Source: RGZA01 sp041917755
GTDB lineage: Bacteria > Pseudomonadota > Alphaproteobacteria > UBA9219 > RGZA01
Direction of reading: 5' to 3'
Assembly (NCBI GenBank): GCA_041917755.1
Contig: JAYRWY010000007.1
Location: 1-64,000, forward strand
DNA: 64,000 nucleotides
Part shown: piece after piece, positions 15,339 through 24,700 of the stretch
How the letters are laid out: every line of letters begins with the position of its first letter
How positions within the stretch are numbered: the first letter of the stretch is position 1
Made by a program: the position numbers and the translations under genes
The notes under the pieces: model-generated
Told to the model about the DNA's origin: nothing
The model's database searches: none
The model's input: only the letters and a program-made list of their open reading frames with translations

Positions 15339-16202
15339 TTAGAGTTCTTCAAATTCTAATGCCATTCTATCTTTGCATTTAATAGCTCTAAAAATTCTGG
15401 TATGCGGATGTTGTTTTTTTGTTTCTTTAACAATTTTATTTTCTACAGACTTACTAGTTTCGCAGCCGATAAATACTTGTGTAATTGCTTTGTCAGGCAA
15501 TGGTATACGCAATATGCCTAACTCGGTCTCGTTATTTTGAGATACCAGTCGCCACTCATTTTCTGGCATCCAAACTGTATTTTTTGTGCGCATTGTTAAA
15601 CTAAGAATTTCAAATATTCTTTCTTTGTTTTTTCCATAAGACATTAAATAATCGTCCATAATCTCGTAGCTTATGATCGGCAAATCGTTGCCGTAACACA
15701 TTTTAGTGAGGGAGTCTCCATCAGAGCTATTATTTTTCTGTCCAGCGTTTAGTCTATGAGCATCGAATTCTATAGCGATGCCGCGATGACCATTGGCATA
15801 ATGCCCCCACATGTACAAGTTATTCTCTGGCGGATTCTCTTGTGTATGAGCACAAGTAGAAAAAATATAGTAGCCTTTTCTGATAGTTTCTGCGTTGGTT
15901 TTAATTGTTTTAAATGCAGCATTGAAGCTATCAGCGGAAATTAGTTGCTTGAACTGATCTATATGAGCTTGATTTTTATTTTCTATTTCCCACGCTAGCA
16001 TATCATAATAATTATTAAACTGGGTGCGCACCTCTAACCACGGATCAAAAGGATCATTCATTTTCTCTTGATGAATGAAAGTGATTTCTTTGAAAGCAAT
16101 ACATTCAAGCGCGTAATCAACGTTTCCATAAAAACGGACAACTCTATCTGGAATCAAGTTTCCAGAGCTTTTGTATTGATGATCTGAGTTGTCAGAGCTC
16201 AT
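15339..16202 (-). CDS. DUF2971 family protein
   Basis: A 287-residue protein with the DUF2971 pattern: VVRFYGNVDYALECIAFKEI near the N-terminus and EKMNDPFDPW. The core is FSTCAHTQENPPENNLYMWG (in part), then HYANGHRGIAIEFD, followed by ENEWRLVSQNNE. There is no signal peptide or membrane segment. The base composition is clearly more AT-rich than the genes to its left. DUF2971 genes are common on accessory DNA and next to defence or toxin genes, but the function is unproven. It stands just outside the tRNA-Met island boundary at 16427. Confidence 0.85.
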   Translation of the reverse strand: MSSDNSDHQYKSSGNLIPDRVVRFYGNVDYALECIAFKEITFIHQEKMNDPFDPWLEVRTQFNNYYDMLAWEIENKNQAHIDQFKQLISADSFNAAFKTIKTNAETIRKGYYIFSTCAHTQENPPENNLYMWGHYANGHRGIAIEFDAHRLNAGQKNNSSDGDSLTKMCYGNDLPIISYEIMDDYLMSYGKNKERIFEILSLTMRTKNTVWMPENEWRLVSQNNETELGILRIPLPDKAITQVFIGCETSKSVENKIVKETKKQHPHTRIFRAIKCKDRMALEFEEL

Positions 16203-16390
16203 GGGATTATTCTAACGAATAATCTTATTTGTGTTTATAAGATAATGGCAGCAGCTTCGAGATTGTGCTCGCTGCGTCCACTTTGTGGACTTGCTGCGCT
16301 GCAATTTTCTGGTCGCGTCCGGCGCTTTCGCTTGGCCGCTCCTGAAAATTGTTAACCCCCTGCGGGGGTGCTCATATTTCGCTGGTACTT
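16203..16390. other. Non-coding stretch rich in hairpins
   Basis: No gene is seen. Three inverted repeats stand close together: GTCCAC/GTGGAC at 16276-16290, CAATTTTC/GAAAATTG at 16302-16309 and 16344-16351, and ACCCCC/GGGGGT at 16355-16369. If the tRNA-Met transcript originally read leftward into this DNA, these lie beyond its terminator. They could be REP-like debris or a small RNA. Confidence 0.4.
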
Positions 16391-16432
16391 ACCATTAAAA
16401 AAGGGCCCCAGATGGGGCCCTTTTTTAATGGT
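16391..16432 (-). terminator. Displaced tRNA-Met terminator
   Basis: A perfect 19-bp stem (16391-16409 with 16414-16432; AAAAAAGGGCCCC core) with loop AGAT. It is symmetric, with T6 on each exit side. Read leftward it directly follows a copy of the tRNA-Met 3' end, as expected for the tRNA's own terminator before the island inserted. Confidence 0.8.
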
Positions 16433-16442
16433 AGCAGCGGAG
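16427..16442. repeat. Left attachment-site repeat of the island
   Basis: AATGGTAGCAGCGGAG, identical to 29951-29966 at the 3' end of tRNA-Met. Beyond the 16-bp identity the match decays (GGCTTTGAGTTC here, AGATTTGAACCC at the tRNA). Confidence 0.82.
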
Positions 16443-16606
16443 GGCTTTGAGTTCATAGCCTTACACTTTGAAAACAAACAATAATCTGTCAATGTTTTGA
16501 TGTCCATACCCCTAAACGTATCCCCAAAAAATATAAAAAATACATCAGGGCTTGTGACTATCACACGGCACCGTAGATCACTTTACGTATCTTATTAATC
16601 TGAGGA

Positions 16607-17353
16607 TTATTTCTTCAGCACAAGCGGTTGGGATAAGCCGCGATAATGCATCGGCGTTAAAGCTTCATGCGCGAATTGTCCGGTTCGTCTAAAAATTTCG
16701 TTCGATGGGTCTAGGAATGAATAAATAAGACCAAGGTCACTGGTGTTAACGAGGCGTGCGCTTACTTTGCCGAGCAAGGGACGAATTGCATTGGTGTAGG
16801 CAATTGGCCCTGTCACGCGAAGAACAGCCCGTTTACCTGTACCATCCAGTGATGCGTCGTAACTGTTGATATTCATTTGAACAGTCCGAATGACGCGTTC
16901 AAGAAAGGGATGACGCGGCGCAGCGACAATGTGCCATTGCTGAAATTCACCAGGGTAGGGTGTTTCACGATGTACACCCCATCCCTGAAAAGGTCTTCCA
17001 GGCGCATTATCCCAATGCGCCAGTAAATACTGGTCGCTACTTTGCAAGACATTATCTAAGCAGATTGTTGTGGATGACTTTATATCAAGATAAACGCCGC
17101 CAAACTGATAGAGTGCCAAATATCGGAATAAATCAGCGCGGGCGGGGCCATAGCGCGGATTGATGGAGAGATAGGTGCGAAGCATCTCCTTATCAAAATG
17201 TTTTCGGATAAAGTCACGGCGGTCTGCATCATCATAAAAAGCAATCGTCCAATCTGGATGTAGCTTTCGTATACGATCAAGATTTTCAATAAATGGCTCG
17301 GTCAGTGTTTGCCGTGACGATGTGGTTTGGTGGATAATCTGGGGTATCGGCAT
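16607..17353 (-). CDS. GT32-type (OCH1-like) glycosyltransferase
   Basis: A protein of about 248 residues beginning MPIPQIIHQTT, the usual start of GT32 capsular sugar transferases. A GTG at 17404 would add 17 residues. Seen: W-T-I-A-F-Y-D-D, A-R-A-D-L-F-R-Y-L-A-L-Y-Q-F-G-G-V-Y-L-D-I-K near residues 90-110. The D-I-K is a degenerate form of the metal-binding DxD. Enzymes of this family transfer hexoses from nucleotide sugars onto glycans. No signal peptide. It is the outermost island gene and stands alone. Confidence 0.83.
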   Translation of the reverse strand: MPIPQIIHQTTSSRQTLTEPFIENLDRIRKLHPDWTIAFYDDADRRDFIRKHFDKEMLRTYLSINPRYGPARADLFRYLALYQFGGVYLDIKSSTTICLDNVLQSSDQYLLAHWDNAPGRPFQGWGVHRETPYPGEFQQWHIVAAPRHPFLERVIRTVQMNINSYDASLDGTGKRAVLRVTGPIAYTNAIRPLLGKVSARLVNTSDLGLIYSFLDPSNEIFRRTGQFAHEALTPMHYRGLSQPLVLKK

Positions 17354-17526
17354 AGCAGCTTTATCCAAGAAATTAATTGAGCTTTCATGGAATATATGAT
17401 GCACACGTATTTTTCACAAGCTTGCGCTAATTAGGTGCAATATTAAGGATGAATTTATTCTGCGCGTATGATGAAGAGGAAGTAAGCTTACGCCTACTTC
17501 CTTCCTATCCATCAAATTCGCATTGA

Positions 17527-18288
17527 TTAAAAATGAACTTCATATTCGATTTGTGCAATAGCTTGGCCTGCGCTTGCTACTTCGGATAACCCAAAAAGAT
17601 AACCCAGACGATATTTTAAACCATTGCTTTGGCCGATTAATTTGAATGGTAGCTTACCGTATGCAACAGGCCCCATGTAATAAGCATGGTTTTTAAAGCG
17701 GCCTGCCTTTTCCAATTCGCCTAACTCTCCGGTAAATTCCATACCAGGTTCAAACATGGCACTATAACCATAGCGGCTACTCCATATAAATGCGCCTTCG
17801 AGGCCTTCTTTGGGGCCAGCACCCACATCTTTTTCAAAATTGATGTTCAGCGTATGGGATGTTTTATCAATATCTTTGGCTAATAATAAACGTGCCTCTA
17901 ATTTATCTGCGCGGTTGGTTTGCGGTTTATATTCGTAAGCAAAGGATGCGCCCACATCCACCATATTTTCTCCGCGTTCGGTAAACTGGAATATATTTTC
18001 CCATTCCCACGCATCAAAGGCTAAGGATTCTCCAGGCTCTTTTTCATATTTTGCATAAAATTCTGTTTTCCAAAAGTCAGTTGCGCCATAACCCAGCGAG
18101 AATTGTTGTTTTTGTGCATCGTCCTTGGTTTCGTCACTATCCACGCTGCGTGTGCCAAAATACTCCAGTTCTAGTTCGCCTTGCTCAACATAGGGGTAAT
18201 AAAGGCGTTCAATGGCTTTTGCAGGATGTGCCGTTAAAGACAGAACAACAGAAAATGCAGCGAAACCAAGTAAATAAGTGTATTTCAT
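17527..18288 (-). CDS. Predicted outer-membrane beta-barrel protein
   Basis: A 253-residue protein from the start at 18288 (GAGG 8 nt upstream). A signal peptide (MKYTYLLGFAAFSVVLSLTA, cleavage near AKA) is followed by alternating polar/hydrophobic strands with aromatic girdles. It ends in a C-terminal aromatic strand (IAQIEYEVHF, terminal Phe), the mark of Bam-inserted barrels. No known porin family is recognised. Its place upstream of and divergent from the CzcCBA genes suggests a role in envelope metal handling, which is inference from context only. Confidence 0.72.
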   Translation of the reverse strand: MKYTYLLGFAAFSVVLSLTAHPAKAIERLYYPYVEQGELELEYFGTRSVDSDETKDDAQKQQFSLGYGATDFWKTEFYAKYEKEPGESLAFDAWEWENIFQFTERGENMVDVGASFAYEYKPQTNRADKLEARLLLAKDIDKTSHTLNINFEKDVGAGPKEGLEGAFIWSSRYGYSAMFEPGMEFTGELGELEKAGRFKNHAYYMGPVAYGKLPFKLIGQSNGLKYRLGYLFGLSEVASAGQAIAQIEYEVHF

Positions 18289-18557
18289 GTGATAAACCTC
18301 AGGGTGATATAATAAGATTTGCAACTAATAATGAGTTGCAACTGCTGTGTCAACCCAGTTTCTCTGATTGGCTAGATTGGAATATTTTTTTGGCATTTTA
18401 TATCAGGAAAAATATGCTTTTTGGCAGCTTGCCATTACGGACATAATACTAAGAATAGCATTAGAATGAGTTATGCCGCTTTCACACGATCTTAATGTCA
18501 GTGAGCTATCATACTGATTGTTAATATGTATTTTGTATAAACATCGAAAGGGATATC

Positions 18558-18635
18558 ATGAAAACGGTTGATTTTTTAAGTGCCTCAACATCAGGCCCAA
18601 AACCAGGAGGTCCAAAAGGACCTTGTCCATGCTAG
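18558..18635 (+). CDS. 25-residue peptide ending in Cys-Pro-Cys
   Basis: ATG at 18558 with AAGGGA 5 nt upstream. The peptide starts M-K-T-V-D-F-L-S-A-S-T and ends P-G-G-P-K-G-P-C-P-C before TAG. The first half resembles a short leader. The second half is Pro/Gly/Lys-rich and closes with CPC, a metal-binding motif familiar from P1B-type ATPases. It has no signal peptide. It lies between the beta-barrel gene and the CzcCBA genes on the efflux side of the island. No known family is recognised. It may be a metal-binding mini-protein, a peptide precursor for modification, or a regulatory leader; translation is unproven. Confidence 0.55.
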   Translation: MKTVDFLSASTSGPKPGGPKGPCPC

Positions 18636-18692
18636 CAGCAGGATTTTTTTGATTCTGAATTCTGATGTTCTTCTGCATATCTGAAATAAATC

Positions 18693-18732
18693 AATCTGTG
18701 TCTCATACAAATTGTGGAATGAGGCACAGATT
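18693..18732. repeat. Inverted repeat after the CPC peptide
   Basis: AATCTGTGTCTCAT pairs with ATGAGGCACAGATT across a 12-nt loop, one G-T pair. No T-run follows on the plus strand, so it is not a standard terminator. It could be an operator or an RNA processing element. Confidence 0.5.
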
Positions 18733-18882
18733 GCGTCAATCCGTCAAAATTATAAACCGCAAACATATGGTTTATAGTTGTGTTGTTCAAAAAATGTGCT
18801 AGACATATGCTGTGTATAACTCCTGCGTTCAAACTATTTTTAAAATTAAACAAATAGTTGAGTGCTTTCGGTTTGTTCTTCA

Positions 18883-19197
18883 ATGCTCAAAGTTTTTGTC
18901 AGTCTCTTGCTTGTCTTGTCATTCTTAATAGCGCCCTGCGTTATTGGAAATGTCTGTGCGGCAAAAGCAGGTAACGAAGTTGTAGTAAACCTACTACCTT
19001 CAAATCATAGCGAAAATACACCATGCAAGGATGCATCGGGCGTGGGCCATCATTGTGTGTGCAAGCAAACCACACTCGGCAATCTTCATTACTCGGAAAT
19101 AAACATGGTTGTGACGCGCCATGTGTTTTTTGTTGCGGATGATGTTATCAAACATTCCTTCATATCTGCGCCTCCGCTAAAACCCCCTTCTGTCTAG
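18883..19197 (+). CDS. Small exported Cys/His protein upstream of CzcCBA
   Basis: A 104-residue protein with an N-terminal signal (MLKVFVSLLLVLSFLIAPCV). A short mature region carries C-K-D-A-S-G-V-G-H-H-C-V-C-K near residues 48-61 and ends in SAPPLKPPSV. Small proteins with an H-H-x-C/C-x-C patch and a Pro-rich end are often found directly before cobalt/zinc/nickel efflux operons. The function is not established; periplasmic metal binding is plausible. A GTG at 18862 is an alternative start. Confidence 0.7.
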   Translation: MLKVFVSLLLVLSFLIAPCVIGNVCAAKAGNEVVVNLLPSNHSENTPCKDASGVGHHCVCKQTTLGNLHYSEINMVVTRHVFFVADDVIKHSFISAPPLKPPSV

Positions 19198-19296
19198 TCA
19201 CTGTTCTTTCTTTTTGCCTTCTTCGCTGTATGCACAACAAAATATTGTGCATGGTTGGTTGGGAGGCAACTCGGTGACTCTTATGATGGATGTAAA

Positions 19297-20637
19297 ATGC
19301 TTAAAGGTCGTTTTTATTTACTGCTATGCGGTCTTATTTTAATTCACTCGCTTGCCAGTGCAAATGTTGAAAGTGCAGGCGTTGAAACTGATGATAAAAT
19401 TACCATTCCACTTGCTGAACGCAGCACCCAAAATAATTCAGATGGCAAAGTAACGCTTGCGGATACGATTTCGATTGCCCTGCGGCAATCGCCGCGACTG
19501 CAATCCCATCAAAATGCAATTGCGGCGGCCAAGGGTGAGCAGCAACAATCTTCGGCTTGGATCAACCCTGAAATCAATGTTGGTGCTGAAAATATTGCGG
19601 GGAGCGGGCCGTATAAAAACTTTTCTTCTGCTGAAGTGAATTATGGTGTTGCCCAGGAATTAGAAATCGGCGGGCAGGTTGCGGCGCGTGAGCGGATTGC
19701 AGAAAATAGTGTAGCAATTGCTTCGTTTGAAAGCCAATCCGCACGTCTTGATCTTATCCGCGATGTAACGATTGCCTACTTTCAACGTGTGGCTGCGGAA
19801 GAAAGCGTGAATTTAGCGCAGGAACAAAAACGCCTTGCCGAAGATGTGTTGCGTTCGGTGAATGTGAGGGTTGGCACCGCTGCCGCGCCGCTTTTACAAC
19901 GTAGCCGTGCGGAGGTTGAGCGATCCGCAGCATCGATTACGTTAGAAAAAGCTATTCAGGAAAAAAATAGTGCTCAAGCGGCGTTTGATGCGCTGCTCGG
20001 CGAACCAAAAATTGCGGCTAAGCTAGATTCAGGTACATTTTTTGTGGTTGATAAGCCTTTGCCAGTAACCGAAGCGATGCTTGAGGAATCCCCGATTAAA
20101 AAACGCCTTGATGCCACATTGCAACAGGCACGCGCCCGCACGGATTTAGAAAAAGCCAACGCCATTCCAAATCCAAAATTAAACGCGGGCGTGCGCGATT
20201 TTCATAGCAGCAATGACCAAGCGTTTGTGGTGGGGCTATCCATGCCCATCCCTGTTTTAAACGGTAATAACGGTAATATTGAAAAAGCCAGCCAAGACGC
20301 ACTGCGCATCGAGATGGAAGGCCGCCAAGCAATGCTGGATTTGCGCTCGCAACTGCAACAGGTACAAGCGCGTCTTGATAATGCTTACCGCCAAGCGCAG
20401 CTTTTAAAAACTGAAATTCTACCTTCGGCCAATCGCGGGTTTCAGCTTGCACGGGAAGGTTATAGTTTGGGCCGGTTTGCGTATCTTGAAGTGTTAGATG
20501 CGCAGCGCAGCCTTTCCAGTGCCAAACAACAACACATTGATGCCTTACGTGATTTTCATATTGCCAAGGCGCAGCTTGAACGTCTGGGCGCAGTTCATGC
20601 TGTGACACCATCTGCCACTCAACAAAACCAAGAATAG
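19297..20637 (+). CDS. czcC: CzcC-type outer-membrane efflux protein
   Basis: A TolC/OEP family protein of about 446 residues from the start at 19297 (signal MLKGRFYLLLCGLILIHSLA, cleavage near ASA). Two OEP repeats are visible: TLADTISIALRQSPRLQSHQ begins the first, and long amphipathic helices run through both halves. DLRSQLQQVQARLDNAYRQA and YSLGRFAYLEVLDAQRSL mark the second. It forms the trimeric outer-membrane duct of the tripartite heavy-metal exporter with the CzcB and CzcA encoded downstream (8-bp and 27-bp gaps). Confidence 0.92.
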   Translation: MLKGRFYLLLCGLILIHSLASANVESAGVETDDKITIPLAERSTQNNSDGKVTLADTISIALRQSPRLQSHQNAIAAAKGEQQQSSAWINPEINVGAENIAGSGPYKNFSSAEVNYGVAQELEIGGQVAARERIAENSVAIASFESQSARLDLIRDVTIAYFQRVAAEESVNLAQEQKRLAEDVLRSVNVRVGTAAAPLLQRSRAEVERSAASITLEKAIQEKNSAQAAFDALLGEPKIAAKLDSGTFFVVDKPLPVTEAMLEESPIKKRLDATLQQARARTDLEKANAIPNPKLNAGVRDFHSSNDQAFVVGLSMPIPVLNGNNGNIEKASQDALRIEMEGRQAMLDLRSQLQQVQARLDNAYRQAQLLKTEILPSANRGFQLAREGYSLGRFAYLEVLDAQRSLSSAKQQHIDALRDFHIAKAQLERLGAVHAVTPSATQQNQE

Positions 20638-20645
20638 GCTTAGTT

Positions 20646-21677
20646 ATGAAACAGTTTAAAAAATACATCCTGACTTTTGGATTTTGCCTTGCAGTTATTG
20701 CAAGCTGTGAATTAGCTCAGGCTGGTGATGAACACGGGCATGAAGTTGATGTTCCACAAAAAGCGCAGATTCAAGATAAGCATGAGGATAGCCATAGTGA
20801 TAAGCATGATGAACATCAACATGAGGACGAACACGGGCACGGGCGAGAAAAACAACACGATGAAAGCAGCACGATTAGTTCCAGCGCAGCCAAAGCATTA
20901 GAGATTGAGGTTTCAAATGCGTCTGAGGCAATCGTTCAGGAACGACTTTCGGTAGCAGGGCGCGTGACGCTCAATCAAAATACAACTGCGCAGGTTAAGG
21001 CGCGTTTTCCTGGTATTATTCGCAGCGTTCTTAAACAACCTGGCGAAACGGTTAAAGCTGGCGAAATTCTTGCAACGGTTGAAAGCAATGACAGCTTACA
21101 AGTTTATCCCGTCAAGTCACCTGTCGCGGGTACGGTGATTACCCGCCAAGCTAATATCGGGGAGCTTGCATCCGACCAGCCTTTGTTTGCGGTTGCTGAT
21201 CTGAATATGCTTTGGGGAGAATTATTTGTATTTTCCAAAGATGTTGAGCGGGTTAAAGCTGGAGCCGATGTTACGGTAAAATGTCTAAGTGACCCCATCA
21301 CGGCGCAAACCACGATCGCGCTTATTTTACCGACGGCAGAATCATCAAGCCAAACAACGATTGTACGCGCCAATATCGACAATACCGACCGTCATTGGCG
21401 TTCAGGCATGAGCATTCAGGCCCATATTACAGTATCACAAAAACGTGTACCGATTGCAGTGAAGACCGAAGCATTGCAGCGTATGGAAAATAAGACGGTG
21501 GTATTTCTGGCATTGCCCGATGGCAAATACCAAGCACGACCCGTGGTAACGGGGATGAGCGACCCGCAATGGACTGAAATCAAGGAAGGCATAATGGCGG
21601 GTCAGGCCTATGTTTCCAAAAATAGCTTCATCGTTAAAGCTGATATTGGCAAGGCTGGCGCAGAGCACGAACACTAA
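20646..21677 (+). CDS. czcB: CzcB-type periplasmic adaptor, His-rich
   Basis: A 343-residue RND membrane-fusion protein. The N-terminus ends in a possible lipobox (VIASC, Cys near 19). A strongly His/Asp/Glu-rich stretch follows at about 29-76 (HSDKHDEHQHEDEHGHGREK), likely a metal-collecting arm. Next come the barrel-sandwich halves (GVIRS-type FPGIIRSVLKQPGETVKAGE and SPVAGTVITRQANIGE) and the beta-barrel domain. A final EHEH closes the chain. It links the CzcA pump to the CzcC duct and may deliver metal. The His-rich insertion is typical of Zn/Co/Cd/Ni systems rather than silver/copper ones. Confidence 0.92.
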   Translation: MKQFKKYILTFGFCLAVIASCELAQAGDEHGHEVDVPQKAQIQDKHEDSHSDKHDEHQHEDEHGHGREKQHDESSTISSSAAKALEIEVSNASEAIVQERLSVAGRVTLNQNTTAQVKARFPGIIRSVLKQPGETVKAGEILATVESNDSLQVYPVKSPVAGTVITRQANIGELASDQPLFAVADLNMLWGELFVFSKDVERVKAGADVTVKCLSDPITAQTTIALILPTAESSSQTTIVRANIDNTDRHWRSGMSIQAHITVSQKRVPIAVKTEALQRMENKTVVFLALPDGKYQARPVVTGMSDPQWTEIKEGIMAGQAYVSKNSFIVKADIGKAGAEHEH

Positions 21678-21704
21678 ATCGCACACATTATTTGGTAACG
21701 CATC

Positions 21705-24700
21705 ATGATTGAACGTATTCTTGGTTTTTCGCTACAGCACCGTTTTCTGGTGGTATTATTTACCCTTTGTATTGCAGTGTTTGGTATTTATTCGCTCAAA
21801 GATTTAGCGATTGATGCCGTTCCCGATATTACCAATAAACAAGTACAAATTAATACAACTGCGCCTGCTTTTTCGCCGATGGAGGTAGAAAAACTGGTGA
21901 CGTATCCGGTTGAAACTGCATTAGCAGGTATTCCGGGACTTGATTATACACGTTCCATTTCACGTAACGGGTTTAGTCAAGTGACGGTAGTGTTTCATGA
22001 CAAGGTTGATATTTATTTTGCCAGAGCGCAGGTCAATGAGCGATTAGCCGAAGCAAAAGAATCCCTGCCCCAAGGCGTTGATCCCAAATTAGGCACGATT
22101 AGCACGGGGCTTGGCGAAATCTATATGTGGACGGTTGAATACGAACATCCGCAGGGTAAGGGCGCGACCACAAATGACGGGCAGGCGGGTTGGCAAAGCG
22201 ATGGAAGTTACCTAACACCCGAAGGTCAATATCTGCGCACCCCCCATGAGCAGGCCGGATATTTGCGCACCGTGCAAGATTGGATTATTCGCCCACAAAT
22301 GAAAGGCGTGAAAGGCGTAGCGGGGGTTGATGCGATTGGCGGTTACGTCAAACAATATCATGTACAGCCAAATCCAGATCGTATGGTTGCGCTTGGTATT
22401 AGCTTTGCAAATATTACCGAAGTATTGGAACGCAATAATTTAAGCGTTGGTGCGCGTTATATTGAACGTAACGGTGAAGCTTATGTGGTGCGTGCCGATG
22501 GCCGTATTGCCGATATGCAGGATATAGGCGATATTGTGGTTGCACATCGCGCTGGGATAACCGTTTATCTAAAAGATGTTGCAACGATTGCGATTGGCAA
22601 AGAAATACGCACTGGCTCTGGCTCAGAAAATGGTTCTGAAGTTGTTGTGGGCACGGCGTTGATGTTGATTGGCGAAAATAGCCGCACCGTATCACAAGCG
22701 GTGGATGAAAAACTGGTATCCATCAATACATCTCTGCCCCGTGGCATCCATGCCAAGACCGTACTTAATCGCACTAAATTGGTTGACCGTACTATTGAAA
22801 CGGTGAAGACCAATCTTACTGAAGGCGCACTTTTGGTAATCGTTGTACTGTTTATATTATTGGGCAATTTTCGCGCTGCGTTTATCACTGCGCTTGTTAT
22901 CCCACTTTCTATGCTGATTACCAGCATGGGCATGATACGCACAAATATCAGTGGTAATTTGATGAGTTTGGGTGCCCTTGATTTCGGGCTTATCGTCGAT
23001 GGCGCAGTGATTATTACTGAAAACTGCCTGCGCCGTTTGGCTGAACGGCAACATCACGAGGGCCGCCTTTTAACTTTGCAAGAACGCCTTGATGAAGTGA
23101 TGGCCGCAAGCCGCGAGATGATACAGCCAACTTTGTTTGGTCAGGCGATTATCATCATGGTGTATATCCCCTTGCTTACCTTTACGGGTGTTGAAGGTAA
23201 AATGTTCGAGCCGATGGCACTCACGGTCATTCTCGCACTTGTGGCGGCCTTTATTTTATCGCTGACATTTATTCCGGCCATGCTGGCTATTTTTGTAAAG
23301 GGCAAAGTTTCTGAAAAAGAAGGAATTGTTATTCAGTCGGGCAAGGCGGGTTATCAAAAACTATTGGCATTTGCAGTACATTCACCGTTTAAAATTCTGG
23401 CGGGGGCGATTGCTGCATTTGTGTTGTCGCTGGGTCTATTCACAACGATGGGGCAAGAATTTATTCCCACCCTTGATGAAAAAGACATTGCGATGCACGC
23501 CATGCGCATACCTTCCACATCTTTAACGCAGTCGCAAAACCTGCAATTTGCGGTGGAGCGTGCGGTTAAGTCCGTTCCCGAAGTTGATTTTGTTTTTTCA
23601 AAAACAGGCACTGCGGAAATGGCCAGCGACCCGATGCCGCCCAATGTCTCTGATACCTTTATTATTTTAAAAGATAAAAAAGAATGGCCGGATCATTCAA
23701 TTTCTAAAACGGATATTATTAAAAAAATTAGTGATGCGGCTGCGCAAGTTCCGGGGAATAATTATGAATTTACCCAGCCGATTCAGATGCGATTTAACGA
23801 GCTTATTTCCGGCGTGCGCTCGGATGTTGCGATAAAACTTTACGGTGATGATTTTGCTCAGCTTGAAACAACTGCGGCACAACTAGTTCAAGCAGTAAAA
23901 GGCGTTCAAGGTGCAGCCGATGTTAAAATGGAGCAAACAAGTGGGTTGCCGATGCTGGAAGCCAAGCTGGATAAGCAGGCAATCGCGCGATATGGTCTTA
24001 ATGTTCATGATGTGCTTGAAGTGCTATCGATTGCGGTAGGTGGCCGCGAGGCAGGTTTAATTTTTCAAGGCGATCGGCGTTTTGAAATTGTGGTGCAATT
24101 ACCCGAAGCCATACGACAAGAGATTACCCAACTAGAAAACCTGCCAATTTTATTACCATCGGCGGATGACGATATGTCAGACCGTAATGCAGGCCAAGTT
24201 CATGCAAGGCCAGCTTTTATCCCGCTTAAGCAGGTTGCGCAGCTTATCATAACGGATGGCCCTAACCAGATTAGCCGTGAAAATGGCAAACGTCGCATTG
24301 TGGTTCAGGCTAATGTGCGTGGCCGCGATATTGCTTCCTTTGTCAGCGATGCAAAAGAAGTAATTCAGAAAAACGTGACGGTACCACCAGGCTATTGGCT
24401 GGAATGGGGTGGGCAATTTAAAAATCTTGAGGAAGCAAAAGCGAGTTTAAGTATCGTTGTGCCAGCCTGTTTTCTTATGATTTTCATTTTGCTTTTTTCG
24501 GCGCTTGGCTGCGTCAAACAAGCCTTATTAGTTTTTTCAGGCGTGCCGTTAGCACTCGCGGGCGGTATCATCACCCTTTGGCTGCGCGATATGCCGTTTT
24601 CAATATCGGCGGCGGTTGGGCTGATTGCGCTTTCGGGCGTTGCGGTGTTAAACGGCCTTGTGATGATTACCCGCATTAATCAACTGGTGGGCGAAGGTAA

